From Candidatus Tayloriibacteriota bacterium (GTDB lineage: Bacteria; Patescibacteriota; Minisyncoccia; Phycocordibacterales; JARIHA01): a stretch of 18,836 bases of DNA. Numbering within the stretch: position 1 is the first letter of the stretch; each line of letters starts with the position of its first letter. The notes beneath the pieces were generated by a model that searched no databases, was not told where the DNA came from, and was given only the letters and a program-made list of their open reading frames with translations. The stretch lies in the NCBI GenBank assembly GCA_029288475.1, contig JARIHA010000009.1, positions 1 through 18,836 on the forward strand, written 5' to 3'. Positions 1-6,222 of the stretch are shown here, piece after piece. The position numbers and the translations under genes were made by a program.

Positions 1-710
1 ACAATCTCCTTTAGTCCATGCTGTAATATGCGATAAATAGAATACTGGGGAGAAAGCAAAAGAAAAATATCCTCAAAACTATAACCTGCCTGTCTAGAAT
101 GCCTTGAGTGCTCGAATTGAATGAAATGGACCAGGCGACTTGCAATCATCTTTTTACTTCCTAAAATCGCGTTAAGCTCTCCCCCTTCGATATCAAGCTT
201 AAGAAGATCGATATGATCGACATGATTTTTGTTACAAAAATCATCAACGGAATATACATCTACGTCTTCTCCTTTCTTAAAAGTATTTTTAACCGTATCT
301 GACAATTTATAAAGACTATCAAGGCCTTCGATACCTGCGGCAGAATAGAGAGGCAATATGGATTTTTCTTTTCCTAAAGCCGCCTTTATCAAATTAACCT
401 TCTGATACTTTTGCTCCTTCAGCTTTTCAAACGCACTTTTTGCCGGTTCAAATGCATAGATCATTCCCTGCGGAAACATCTTACGTACTTCTTTTATATA
501 AGCACCGCCCTGAGCACCCGCATCAAAAATTATCCCAGGTCCTTTGGTTTTTGAAGCCACATAGGCAACCGCACCAGCTTCGCCCGTCTTATGATGTGGA
601 CCTCCGGCACCAATCATATTCATACCCTCTAAAGATATATAGAACAGTCGTTGAAAGAAAGCCTGCATTTTTGGCCGACCCATTATTTTGTCCTTGATGA
701 ATTCTTTCAT
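1..710 (-). CDS. FkbM-family SAM-dependent methyltransferase, 3' end cut by window edge
   Basis: Partial gene entering from the left edge; 236 codons are readable from the ATG at 710 with no stop. It looks like a class I methyltransferase of the FkbM family, which O-methylates sugars or small molecules. Seen: the SAM-binding strand-loop IIFDAGAQGGAY (about residues 59-70), where most family members have DVGAN-x-G; the next acidic motif YAFEPAKSAFEKL; and the family hallmark LLKLDIEGGELNAI near residue 160. The start is preceded by no clear Shine-Dalgarno site but by a hairpin and a plausible -10 box. The neighbouring DoxX-like gene upstream has its own terminator, so this is probably a separate unit. 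Substrate unknown; glycan or exopolysaccharide modification is the usual context for the family. Family confidence is high, substrate confidence nil. Confidence 0.85.
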   Translation of the reverse strand, partial: MKEFIKDKIMGRPKMQAFFQRLFYISLEGMNMIGAGGPHHKTGEAGAVAYVASKTKGPGIIFDAGAQGGAYIKEVRKMFPQGMIYAFEPAKSAFEKLKEQKYQKVNLIKAALGKEKSILPLYSAAGIEGLDSLYKLSDTVKNTFKKGEDVDVYSVDDFCNKNHVDHIDLLKLDIEGGELNAILGSKKMIASRLVHFIQFEHSRHSRQAGYSFEDIFLLLSPQYSIYRILQHGLKEI

Positions 711-727
711 GGTGAGAACTGTGCAGG

Positions 728-755
728 ACGAATGACAAATAGGACCGTCATTCGT
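728..755 (-). promoter_or_regulatory. Perfect inverted repeat in the methyltransferase leader
   Basis: ACGAATGAC (728-736) and GTCATTCGT (747-755) are perfect 9-bp inverted arms around a 10-base loop. The element sits 17 bases upstream of the ATG at 710 and just downstream of the predicted transcription start, so the mRNA would begin with this hairpin. It has no U-tract, so it is not a normal terminator. It could stabilise the 5' end, control translation, or be an operator for a dimeric regulator. The structure is seen; the role is inference. Confidence 0.5.
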
Positions 756-765
756 AGCTGTAGTA

Positions 766-782
766 ATTATATTTATATACCA
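766..782 (-). promoter_or_regulatory. Putative promoter of the FkbM-type gene
   Basis: On the minus strand there is a consensus -10 box TATAAT (766-771) and, just upstream, an alternative extended -10 TGGTATATA (774-782). Predicted starts fall at about 759 or 767, giving a leader of roughly 50-57 bases that contains the inverted repeat. No convincing -35 box is visible. Confidence 0.45.
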
Positions 783-790
783 GATCTAGA

Positions 791-811
791 GAAAAAGATA
801 GGTTAGCCTAT
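791..811 (-). terminator. Weak intrinsic terminator after the DoxX-like gene
   Basis: Minus-strand hairpin with arms ATAGG/CCTAT (798-811) and a 4-base loop, followed by CTTTTTC. It lies 13 bases past the stop of the DoxX-like gene. The stem is short, so termination may be partial. Confidence 0.4.
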
Positions 812-823
812 TGCCAGACCCAA

Positions 824-1357
824 TCAATCCTGTGATGAGAACGTCTTTTCCTTCTGTTTGAATTCATAGTGAGCAGAGTCTTTCCATAAAAAGAATGTCG
901 GATATTTCTTTTGTAAAAATGAATCGATACTATACATTCTCCACGATGCGCCGAGCCATAATGCTACTGCGACAAAAACATAGATAATGGCAGAACCAAT
1001 ATCAGTTGAACCTGCCACATACGGACCTCCAAATCCTTCAGCAATAGACCAGATCAGGAGTGAAAAGATGATACTGATAGCAAAAGCAAATCGCGTAAGA
1101 AAACCAAATATCAGGCAAAAGGCAATTGCAGTCTCGGTAAGCGCAACAAGCACTGCAAAAAAATATGGATTGAAAGCTACGATATGTATCCATAGGTTTA
1201 TCCACACTTGAGCCCACATTGGTTGTCCATCGAGGGCCGATTTCAGCATATCTAACAGACCAGTAAGAAAAGCGGGTTGCCACTTAAACCAGGCGTCAAC
1301 AGCCCAGACACAACCAAATACAATACGAACGAGAGCAAATTTTCTTTCAGATCTCAT
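824..1357 (-). CDS. DoxX / TQO-small-subunit-DoxD-like integral membrane protein
   Basis: A 177-residue polytopic membrane protein. Seen: an N-terminal RIVFGCVWAVDAWFKWQP segment, a helix with LTETAIAFCLIFGFLTR, the loop EGFGGPYVAGSTDIGSA and a last helix before a basic, soluble tail. This order resembles the DoxX/DoxD superfamily, whose members are small four-helix membrane proteins, some linked to quinone or thiosulfate oxidation; most, including this one, have no proven role. I chose ATG 1357 over an in-frame ATG 48 bases upstream because a strong extended -10 box lies between the two, ending 7 bases before 1357. That places transcription initiation on or next to the start codon, so the mRNA should be leaderless. 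Superfamily call fairly secure, function unknown. Confidence 0.7.
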   Translation of the reverse strand: MRSERKFALVRIVFGCVWAVDAWFKWQPAFLTGLLDMLKSALDGQPMWAQVWINLWIHIVAFNPYFFAVLVALTETAIAFCLIFGFLTRFAFAISIIFSLLIWSIAEGFGGPYVAGSTDIGSAIIYVFVAVALWLGASWRMYSIDSFLQKKYPTFFLWKDSAHYEFKQKEKTFSSQD

Positions 1358-1364
1358 CCTAAAA

Positions 1365-1373
1365 ATTATATCA
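1365..1373 (-). promoter_or_regulatory. Extended -10 promoter TGATATAAT of the DoxX-like gene
   Basis: Perfect extended -10 (TG-A-TATAAT) on the minus strand. The expected +1 is at 1357-1358, that is, at the ATG itself. There is no good -35 box, as is typical for extended -10 promoters. Confidence 0.65.
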
Positions 1374-1450
1374 TGCTTAAAAACACACCCATAGTTCAAG
1401 CCCACTAAAACCTAGAGTCTTTAAGAATTAATTTAGATGATGAAACAATG

Positions 1451-1524
1451 CGCGGTCGGCCGGACTTGAACCGGTAACCTCTCGCGTGACAGGCGAGTGC
1501 TCTAACCAGTTGAGCTACGACCGC
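1451..1524 (-). tRNA. tRNA-Asp (anticodon GTC)
   Basis: Complete cloverleaf. The 7-bp acceptor GCGGTCG/CGACCGC is perfect, the D-arm GCTC/GAGC has a GG-containing loop, and the anticodon stem CTCGC/GCGAG encloses CTGTCAC, giving anticodon GTC. The T-loop is TTCAAGT with normal T54-T55-C56. The first T-stem pair is an A-C mismatch. The discriminator base is G, as expected for Asp. CCA is not encoded. It follows tRNA-Met on the same strand after about 90 bases and may share its transcript. Confidence 0.95.
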
Positions 1525-1612
1525 ATTTATCTCTGGTATCCCTTCGATGACAAAAACATTCCTAACTAGCAAAATCTACCAAATTTTAGCCAAAACAGCA
1601 ACTATTCACTTG

Positions 1613-1683
1613 TGTCGGTGAGTGGAATCGGACCACTGTCTAAGGCTTATGAGTCCTCAGTTCTACCATTGAACTACACCGAC
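1613..1683 (-). tRNA. tRNA-Met, elongator type (anticodon CAT)
   Basis: Acceptor GTCGGTG/CACCGAC is perfect with discriminator A and no encoded CCA. The D-arm GTTC/GAAC has loop AATGGTA, with pyrimidine 11 : purine 24 as in elongators. The anticodon loop is CTCATAA. The T-arm is AGTGG/CCACT. Two oddities: position 31-39 of the anticodon stem is an A-G mismatch, and the T-loop is TCCGATT, with C instead of the near-universal U55. A lysidine-modified tRNA-Ile2 also reads CAT in the gene and cannot be excluded from sequence alone. Confidence 0.85.
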
Positions 1684-1691
1684 GTTCCCCT

Positions 1692-1720
1692 AATATAATA
1701 CAGCTTCCTAAAGAAAACAA
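1692..1720 (-). promoter_or_regulatory. Promoter of tRNA-Met (and possibly tRNA-Asp)
   Basis: Minus-strand -35 TTGTTT (1715-1720), 17-base spacer, -10 TATATT (1692-1697). The predicted +1 near 1685 lies two bases before the mature tRNA, in the gap between the upstream gene's stop and the tRNA. Confidence 0.55.
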
Positions 1721-1737
1721 CCGAGCGGCTCACACCC

Positions 1738-3270
1738 TCAGCTTCGCAAATTACCTTTTTCAAGAATTTTAATCAACCCCGTATTTGCATTAACCTCTAT
1801 AAGATCACCCGTCTTAAACAAATTAGTAGCAATCTTTGTGGCGATGACACATGGCTTATTGAACTCACGAGACATGATAGCAGCATGAGAAAGAAGACCT
1901 CCTTCATCGGTTACTATGGCTGCCGAACGCCGCATGGCAGAAACATAATCCGGATTAGTCATAGGACACACTAATATTTCTCCCTCGACCAATGTATGAG
2001 CATCGACTGAAGTTGAGACCACGCGAGCTTTACCTACCGCAAAACCCCTGCATGCTGTCTGACCTTTGAGTTCTTTAATAGTCTGGTCAACTGCCGAAAA
2101 ATGCTCGTCTACCCAAACACTTATAGCATGCCCTTCGGGCCCATAAACGACTTTTTGGCGACCGTCTTTAATCATCATTACAAATCCGTGACGCCGTTCA
2201 GTAATAATAGCCGGGTCAATCTGTTGAGTATTTTTCAAAGCCTCAACGATTTCTCCAGATAATAAGTATTTCAAATCTTCATACATTACGCCGATACGCT
2301 TCGCCACCAATTGCATAAAATCTAAATACCGGGCAGAAGCTACGTACGCTTCCTCTATTCCGGCAGTAAGCACATACCCGAGTTCGCGAGCATCAGCTAT
2401 TTGCTGAAGAAGAACTGCATCACCTGTAAAAATTTGCATAAGCTCTGCCGCAAGAAACGTATTCTTATCAGTAGATTTTTTCTGCAATGCAAGTACCTCT
2501 TTAAACGACTCGGCAATGGCGCGCTTCACTCTCTCCACTAGCTGTTCATAAGTCATCGGTCGAAGTGGTGCCAAGATAAAAGTTGTCAACCAGTTATAGT
2601 CCTTTAGATACTCTTGCGCTGCAGCTTTGAACTCAGAATTACTAGAAAGATGTGAATCGCCTTCTGCGAGAATTACGAGTTTAAGCATCTCGTCTTGCTC
2701 AAGCTGGAATCCAGTTTTTTTTAACGGAAATACCAATGCAAGCAGCGCATCGTCAAAATTACAGACTTCTTCTATTTGCTCGCGGTATTTCTCAAGCCCT
2801 ACTTTAACTCTATTAGTGAGAATATCTTCTTTTGAGATATACCATGGGTAGTAAAACCATGGGATAACCTTCAAAAACCCGAGATCCATCTCTTCCCAAA
2901 GCTCTGCCAAACGCTCATTAAAGATAGAAATATCTTTTATGGCAATCTGGATAGTATCCGCGACCGCATTAAAGCCTTTTGGTATCTCGATGGAATCCCT
3001 CAAAATTTTATGCAAATCAACAGGGTCTTCTACTTTCTCCATCAATTTTTCTATTATGAACTTTTTGGATCTAGCAGTATCGTATCCCCTATTAGAATCG
3101 GTAAAGAGATAGTCACAATTCTGTTGTATGCCAGTCAATATTTTACTTATGTATTGTGAAAACGAGCGACAGAAATAATCGCAAAGTAAAATAGGTTGCT
3201 CTCCCCTCTGCTGAAATTCAAATTCCCAGTCCGAAAGAGTAATATCTTCTTTTTTAAGTTTTTCTATCAC
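1738..3270 (-). CDS. PEP-utilising (phosphohistidine) domain protein lacking an ATP-grasp domain
   Basis: About 510 residues. The C-terminal ~100 residues form the swivelling phosphohistidine domain of PEP synthase, pyruvate phosphate dikinase and rifampicin phosphotransferase: CRGFAVGKARVV, then TDEGGLLSHAAIMSREFNKP with the acceptor His 49 residues from the C-terminus, then GDLIEVNANTGLI. In those enzymes His carries phosphate between an ATP-grasp domain and a substrate domain. Here no ATP-grasp motif is visible; the N-terminal ~400 residues are mostly helical-looking and unrecognised, and may be a substrate-binding part. An ATG at 3309 would extend the frame, but it lies inside the initiator-like tRNA, so I prefer GTG 3270, 16 bases past the tRNA 3' end; no Shine-Dalgarno site marks either. 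The protein probably works with a separately encoded kinase domain (inference). Confidence 0.75.
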   Translation of the reverse strand: MIEKLKKEDITLSDWEFEFQQRGEQPILLCDYFCRSFSQYISKILTGIQQNCDYLFTDSNRGYDTARSKKFIIEKLMEKVEDPVDLHKILRDSIEIPKGFNAVADTIQIAIKDISIFNERLAELWEEMDLGFLKVIPWFYYPWYISKEDILTNRVKVGLEKYREQIEEVCNFDDALLALVFPLKKTGFQLEQDEMLKLVILAEGDSHLSSNSEFKAAAQEYLKDYNWLTTFILAPLRPMTYEQLVERVKRAIAESFKEVLALQKKSTDKNTFLAAELMQIFTGDAVLLQQIADARELGYVLTAGIEEAYVASARYLDFMQLVAKRIGVMYEDLKYLLSGEIVEALKNTQQIDPAIITERRHGFVMMIKDGRQKVVYGPEGHAISVWVDEHFSAVDQTIKELKGQTACRGFAVGKARVVSTSVDAHTLVEGEILVCPMTNPDYVSAMRRSAAIVTDEGGLLSHAAIMSREFNKPCVIATKIATNLFKTGDLIEVNANTGLIKILEKGNLRS

Positions 3271-3285
3271 ACAAAGTCTTACTTG

Positions 3286-3356
3286 TTGCGGGGCCTGGAT
3301 TTGCACCAAGATCTCAAGGTTATGAGCCTTGCGAATTACTGTTACTCTACCCCGCT
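3286..3356 (-). tRNA. Initiator-like tRNA-Met (anticodon CAT), unusual D- and T-loops
   Basis: A 71-nt cloverleaf can be drawn throughout. The acceptor has six G-C pairs (GCGGGG/CCCCGC) with an unpaired A1-A72. The D-stem GAGT/ATTC carries A11-T24, and the anticodon stem CAAGG/CCTTG encloses CTCATAA; the T-stem is CTTGG/CCAGG, the discriminator A, and no CCA is encoded. An unpaired 1-72 position and a purine11:pyrimidine24 pair are hallmarks of bacterial initiator tRNA; two of the three usual G-C pairs at the anticodon stem base are present. Odd: the D-loop AACAGTA lacks the GG pair and the T-loop is TGCAAAT with G55. The 3' part overlaps the longest reading of the following protein gene. It could also be a decaying copy. 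Confidence 0.75.
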
Positions 3357-3412
3357 ATGAAGCGCTCTTTTGCCAGCTTTTTTCCAAACCAACGCAAAAA
3401 TCACTTAATTTG

Positions 3413-3440
3413 ATTATACATTGGATTTCCAATAAATCAA
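3413..3440 (-). promoter_or_regulatory. Promoter of the initiator-like tRNA with a palindrome in the spacer
   Basis: Minus-strand -35 TTGATT (3435-3440), 16-base spacer, -10 TATAAT (3413-3418). The predicted +1 is near 3406, about 50 bases before the tRNA. The spacer contains the palindrome ATTGGATTTCCAAT (3420-3433; 6-bp arms, 2-base centre), positioned like an operator that would block RNA polymerase. Confidence 0.55.
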
Positions 3441-3461
3441 ATTCAATCCCAAAAACAAGCC

Positions 3462-4127
3462 TTAAATATAGAGCCCCTGTTTCAACACTTCTCGATAGAG
3501 CAGCATCACTCGGCGGGCTTCACGCTGAGAAATAACAAAATCCGCTCCTTCATGCGCAATTAAATTTCGAATCTTATGAGCTTCCCATGCCTTCTGAAGA
3601 GCTGGCAGCTCTGCTGAGGTAAGACTTTTTAGTTTGTCACCAAGAGTATTTCCCTGCGCGCCAACAAGATCAAGCATCTCATCAAGTAAAATATCTGCTT
3701 CTAGGATAGCTAAACGCCAATCGTTTGGATTTGTTGATTCAACATGATCTACTACTCTCTGCCATTTCCTCTGATGAGCCGACTCTTCAACACTCTGAGG
3801 CTTCACTTCTACAGACGGATCAACCTCGCTCAAATTTGGCTTAAATCTCTTTATTTTCTTTGATACGTAATAAATTCCAATGATAAAAGCGAGAGAGAAA
3901 TAGGTACCGATAAATTTCCATGCATAAATGAGCGGACCCAATTGGCGATAAACATCAGAAGGCTGAAAGGTAAGAAAAAATTCCAAAATCTTGCTATAGA
4001 TAGTGTCGAGCGGAATCTGCGGAGGAGAAACGACGCCCTGATCAACTGCGGCAAGAGTCGCCTTTGTGAACACAGAAGAAAGCGCCGCTATCCCATCAAA
4101 GAATAATGTATAAATAGTATGGCCCAT
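3462..4127 (-). CDS. Membrane-anchored protein with a HEPN-like C-terminal domain
   Basis: A 221-residue protein. The N-terminal part is hydrophobic and contains one clear membrane helix (about residues 66-88, LIYAWKFIGTYFSLAFIIGI) followed by a basic stop-transfer (SKKIKRFK). A charged linker leads to a cytoplasmic helical domain. Its last helices hold HKIRNLIAHE (R187, H192), an R-x4-H arrangement typical of HEPN domains, many of which are RNases or nucleotide-binding helical bundles. The gene starts 15 bases after the gatA stop, with AGGGG spaced 7 bases from the ATG, so it is the third gene of gatC-gatA. No GatB is present here. The HEPN call rests on this motif and helical pattern only; function unknown. 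Confidence 0.7.
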   Translation of the reverse strand: MGHTIYTLFFDGIAALSSVFTKATLAAVDQGVVSPPQIPLDTIYSKILEFFLTFQPSDVYRQLGPLIYAWKFIGTYFSLAFIIGIYYVSKKIKRFKPNLSEVDPSVEVKPQSVEESAHQRKWQRVVDHVESTNPNDWRLAILEADILLDEMLDLVGAQGNTLGDKLKSLTSAELPALQKAWEAHKIRNLIAHEGADFVISQREARRVMLLYREVLKQGLYI

Positions 4128-4142
4128 AGGTCATCCCCTATT

Positions 4143-5585
4143 TTATACCTTTTCGTTCAAAAAATCCTTTCCAACTGTGAAGAGCAGATCTTCACGATAC
4201 AGAGGAGCAGTGAGCTGAACTCCCAGAGGCAGTGACTTCCCTTCTTTCATCACGACACCTGATGGTAATGAGATGGCAGGCATAGAAGTAAGATTGGCCG
4301 TCACGGTAAAAATATCAGCAAGATACATCTGAAGAGGATCTGCGAGCTTTTCGCCAATCTTGAATGCGGGAAGCGGAGATGTAGGAGTCAAAATAAGATC
4401 AACTTCTTCAAATGCCTTTTCATAATCGCTTCGAATGAGCTCGCTTACGAGGTTTGCCTTGTTGTAGTAAGCATCATAGTAACCTGCAGAAAGAATGTAG
4501 TTACCGAGTATAATTCTACGGCGAACTTCTTTGCCAAACCCAGCAGTTCGAGTCTGAACATAATCGTCAATCAGATTTTCTCCATCAACATGCATTCCAT
4601 ATTTTATACCATCGAAACGAGCCAGGTTTGAAGAAGCCTCTGCAGGCATGAGCACATAATAAACAGCAAGTGCATAGCCACTGTTTGGCAATGTGACCTC
4701 TTTGATTTCATACCCCAATGATTTGTATCGCTCTATCGCTTCGTTGTAGTTCTTGAGCACGTCCGCATCAACACCCTCTTTCATCAAGTGCATTGGAACA
4801 CCAATAGTTAACTTTTTCCCCGACTTCATCTTTTCATCAGTTGCTGTTGAATTTATCTTGTCAGGCAAGGTTGTGCTGTCCATCGGATCGTTTCCTTTTA
4901 GAAAACTATACAAAATTTCTGAATCTTCCACGTTCTTAGTGATAGGTCCTATTTGATCGAGAGAAGATCCCATAGCCATAAGACCGTTTCGGGAAATTCG
5001 TCCATAAGAAGGTTTCAATCCTACCACTCCGCAAAAGCTTGCTGGCTGTCTGACTGATCCTCCTGTATCGGAACCAAGAGCCGCTAGTGCTCCGTTCATA
5101 GCTACAGATGCGGCGCTTCCTCCTGAAGATCCACCAGACACTCTCGCTTCATCATGAGGATTGTGCACAGGACCGTAAGCAGAATTTTCATTTGAACCTC
5201 CCATAGCAAATTCGTCCATATTAGTTCGGCCAAGAAATACGGCTCCAGCCGCCTTCAATTTCTTTATTGCGGTTGCATCATAGGTCGCAATATACCCTTC
5301 AAGAATCTTTGAAGCTGAGCCAGCATGTCGCCCTTCTATTAAAATATTATCTTTGATCGCAAGAGGAATACCAGTAAGTAGAGTCGACTTCCCTTCTGCA
5401 ATCCTTTTGTCAGCAACAGCCGCCTGCTCAAGCACATCTGCAAAAACCTCGAGATAAGCATTGATATCCTTATTCTTCTTTTCTATCTGTGCAAGATACG
5501 TTTTAGCCAAGTCAACAGCAGTAAAATCACCTTTCATTAGGTGATCATGAGCTTTTTTTATAGTCAGGCTAGATAGGTCAATCAT
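4143..5585 (-). CDS. gatA: Aspartyl/glutamyl-tRNA(Asn/Gln) amidotransferase subunit A
   Basis: GatA is the glutaminase subunit of the GatCAB complex. It releases ammonia from glutamine for conversion of Glu-tRNA(Gln) or Asp-tRNA(Asn) to the amidated forms in the cytoplasm. Seen, numbering from the ATG at 5585: the amidase signature with catalytic Lys78 (AIKDN), cis-Ser153 (SGGSSGGSAAS) and nucleophile Ser177 (GSDTGGS), followed by CGVVGLKPSYGRISR. Length 480 is typical. An in-frame TTG four codons upstream is possible; the ATG matches the usual N-terminus. It begins 15 bases after the gatC stop and the HEPN-like gene follows 15 bases later, so the three form an operon. GatB must be encoded elsewhere. 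No anomaly seen. Confidence 0.97.
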   Translation of the reverse strand: MIDLSSLTIKKAHDHLMKGDFTAVDLAKTYLAQIEKKNKDINAYLEVFADVLEQAAVADKRIAEGKSTLLTGIPLAIKDNILIEGRHAGSASKILEGYIATYDATAIKKLKAAGAVFLGRTNMDEFAMGGSNENSAYGPVHNPHDEARVSGGSSGGSAASVAMNGALAALGSDTGGSVRQPASFCGVVGLKPSYGRISRNGLMAMGSSLDQIGPITKNVEDSEILYSFLKGNDPMDSTTLPDKINSTATDEKMKSGKKLTIGVPMHLMKEGVDADVLKNYNEAIERYKSLGYEIKEVTLPNSGYALAVYYVLMPAEASSNLARFDGIKYGMHVDGENLIDDYVQTRTAGFGKEVRRRIILGNYILSAGYYDAYYNKANLVSELIRSDYEKAFEEVDLILTPTSPLPAFKIGEKLADPLQMYLADIFTVTANLTSMPAISLPSGVVMKEGKSLPLGVQLTAPLYREDLLFTVGKDFLNEKV

Positions 5586-5600
5586 AGGAATAAGCAAATA

Positions 5601-5885
5601 CTAGAGAATCTTTTTTACCTTGAGATAGTTCCCCTGACGCTTTGGAGCATTGTGGAGGATCGCCTCTGTATGAATTCCACCTTCATGTGGATCCTTGTCT
5701 TCGCGAAGTACGTTTCGCACGACATTCTTTTTCCTGTGCGTAACGGTATCACCAGAGACCTGCTTTATCTGATCAATGTATGACAAAATCGAGACGATCT
5801 CTTTTCTCATCTGCCCCTTTTCCTCATCAGAGAGCTTTATGCGGGAGAGCTCGGCAAGTTTTTCAATATCTTTGATTTCGATCAT
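5601..5885 (-). CDS. gatC: Aspartyl/glutamyl-tRNA amidotransferase subunit C
   Basis: A 94-residue GatC, the small subunit that wraps around GatA and stabilises the GatAB interface. Seen: the conserved N-terminal helix IEKLAELSRIKLSDEE, the following helix ending in YIDQI, the central LREDKDPHE stretch, and the C-terminal ILHNAPKRQGNYLKVKKIL, which matches the family ending (NAP...F-x-V-P-K-I-L), here with KKIL. It is the first gene of the gatC-gatA-membrane protein operon, with its own extended -10 promoter and a leader of about 23 bases, and is divergent from the small plus-strand cassette. Confidence 0.95.
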   Translation of the reverse strand: MIEIKDIEKLAELSRIKLSDEEKGQMRKEIVSILSYIDQIKQVSGDTVTHRKKNVVRNVLREDKDPHEGGIHTEAILHNAPKRQGNYLKVKKIL

Positions 5886-5914
5886 ATAGTTGCGTTAAAA
5901 AATGCGATAAATTT

Positions 5915-5923
5915 ATAATATCA
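5915..5923 (-). promoter_or_regulatory. Extended -10 promoter TGATATTAT of the gatC operon
   Basis: TG-A-TATTAT on the minus strand, predicted +1 about 5908, 23 bases before the gatC ATG. It is back to back with the plus-strand promoter at 5930-5957, so the two units are divergently transcribed from a very short region. Confidence 0.5.
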
Positions 5924-5929
5924 CTTCTT

Positions 5930-5957
5930 TTGCATTTTGCAAAAAATGCGCTATGAT
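5930..5957 (+). promoter_or_regulatory. Promoter of the small-ORF cassette
   Basis: -35 TTGCAT (5930-5935), 16-base spacer, -10 TATGAT (5952-5957). Predicted +1 about 5964. The only gene on the plus strand before the next strong terminator is the 48-codon ORF. Confidence 0.6.
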
Positions 5958-5964
5958 GGTTCGC

Positions 5965-6009
5965 AGTGTGTTCTTTTAGAACTCATTCTCTGGCGTTTAG
6001 AGTGACACT
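5965..6009 (+). ncRNA. Potential three-way-junction RNA element in the small-ORF leader
   Basis: Starting one base after the predicted +1, three helices nest perfectly. The outer stem is AGTGT (5965-5969) with ACACT (6005-6009). Hairpin 1 is GTTC-TTTTA-GAAC (5970-5982) and hairpin 2 is CTCT-GGCGTTT-AGAG (5988-6002). Individually the helices are short, but together they use the whole segment. It might be a regulatory leader or the 5' domain of a small RNA. It matches no riboswitch class I recognise. Confidence 0.35.
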
Positions 6010-6038
6010 AGGCTCAACAACAACATTAGATAAAGTTA

Positions 6039-6185
6039 ATGAAAAAATTAGCAATGTTGCCAAACGGCGCGCAGTGCGGAAAAACCGCGAAACACCACAT
6101 CCGCGGAACTGGAAATCGATATGAACGCCGCAAATTCAACCAATGGCTGAGTCAGGGGGATTTTGATTCTGAGCGGTACGAATAA
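6039..6185 (+). CDS. Small basic protein (48 residues), unknown function
   Basis: ORF ATG 6039 to TAA 6185, beginning MKKLAMLPNG and containing KHHIRGTGNRYERRKFNQW. It has five Lys, five Arg and two His, mostly in residues 2-32, against five acidic residues, four of them in the last eight. This basic body and acidic tail suggest nucleic-acid or ribosome binding (inference); there is no membrane helix or signal peptide, and a single Cys. Support for being real: a promoter 80 bases upstream, a strong terminator 37 bases past the stop, base composition richer in GC than its flanks, and otherwise unexplained DNA. Against: no strong Shine-Dalgarno site (only TAAAG before the ATG) and short length. 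The transcript could instead act as an RNA. I recognise no family. Confidence 0.55.
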   Translation: MKKLAMLPNGAQCGKTAKHHIRGTGNRYERRKFNQWLSQGDFDSERYE

Positions 6186-6222
6186 ACCGCCACCAGCATC
6201 GTTGAGAGATTTTTTATACGTG

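Noticed and set aside
440..697. 85-codon plus-strand open frame
   Set aside because: It is antisense to the FkbM-type gene, whose motifs are clear, and its own translation has no recognisable pattern.
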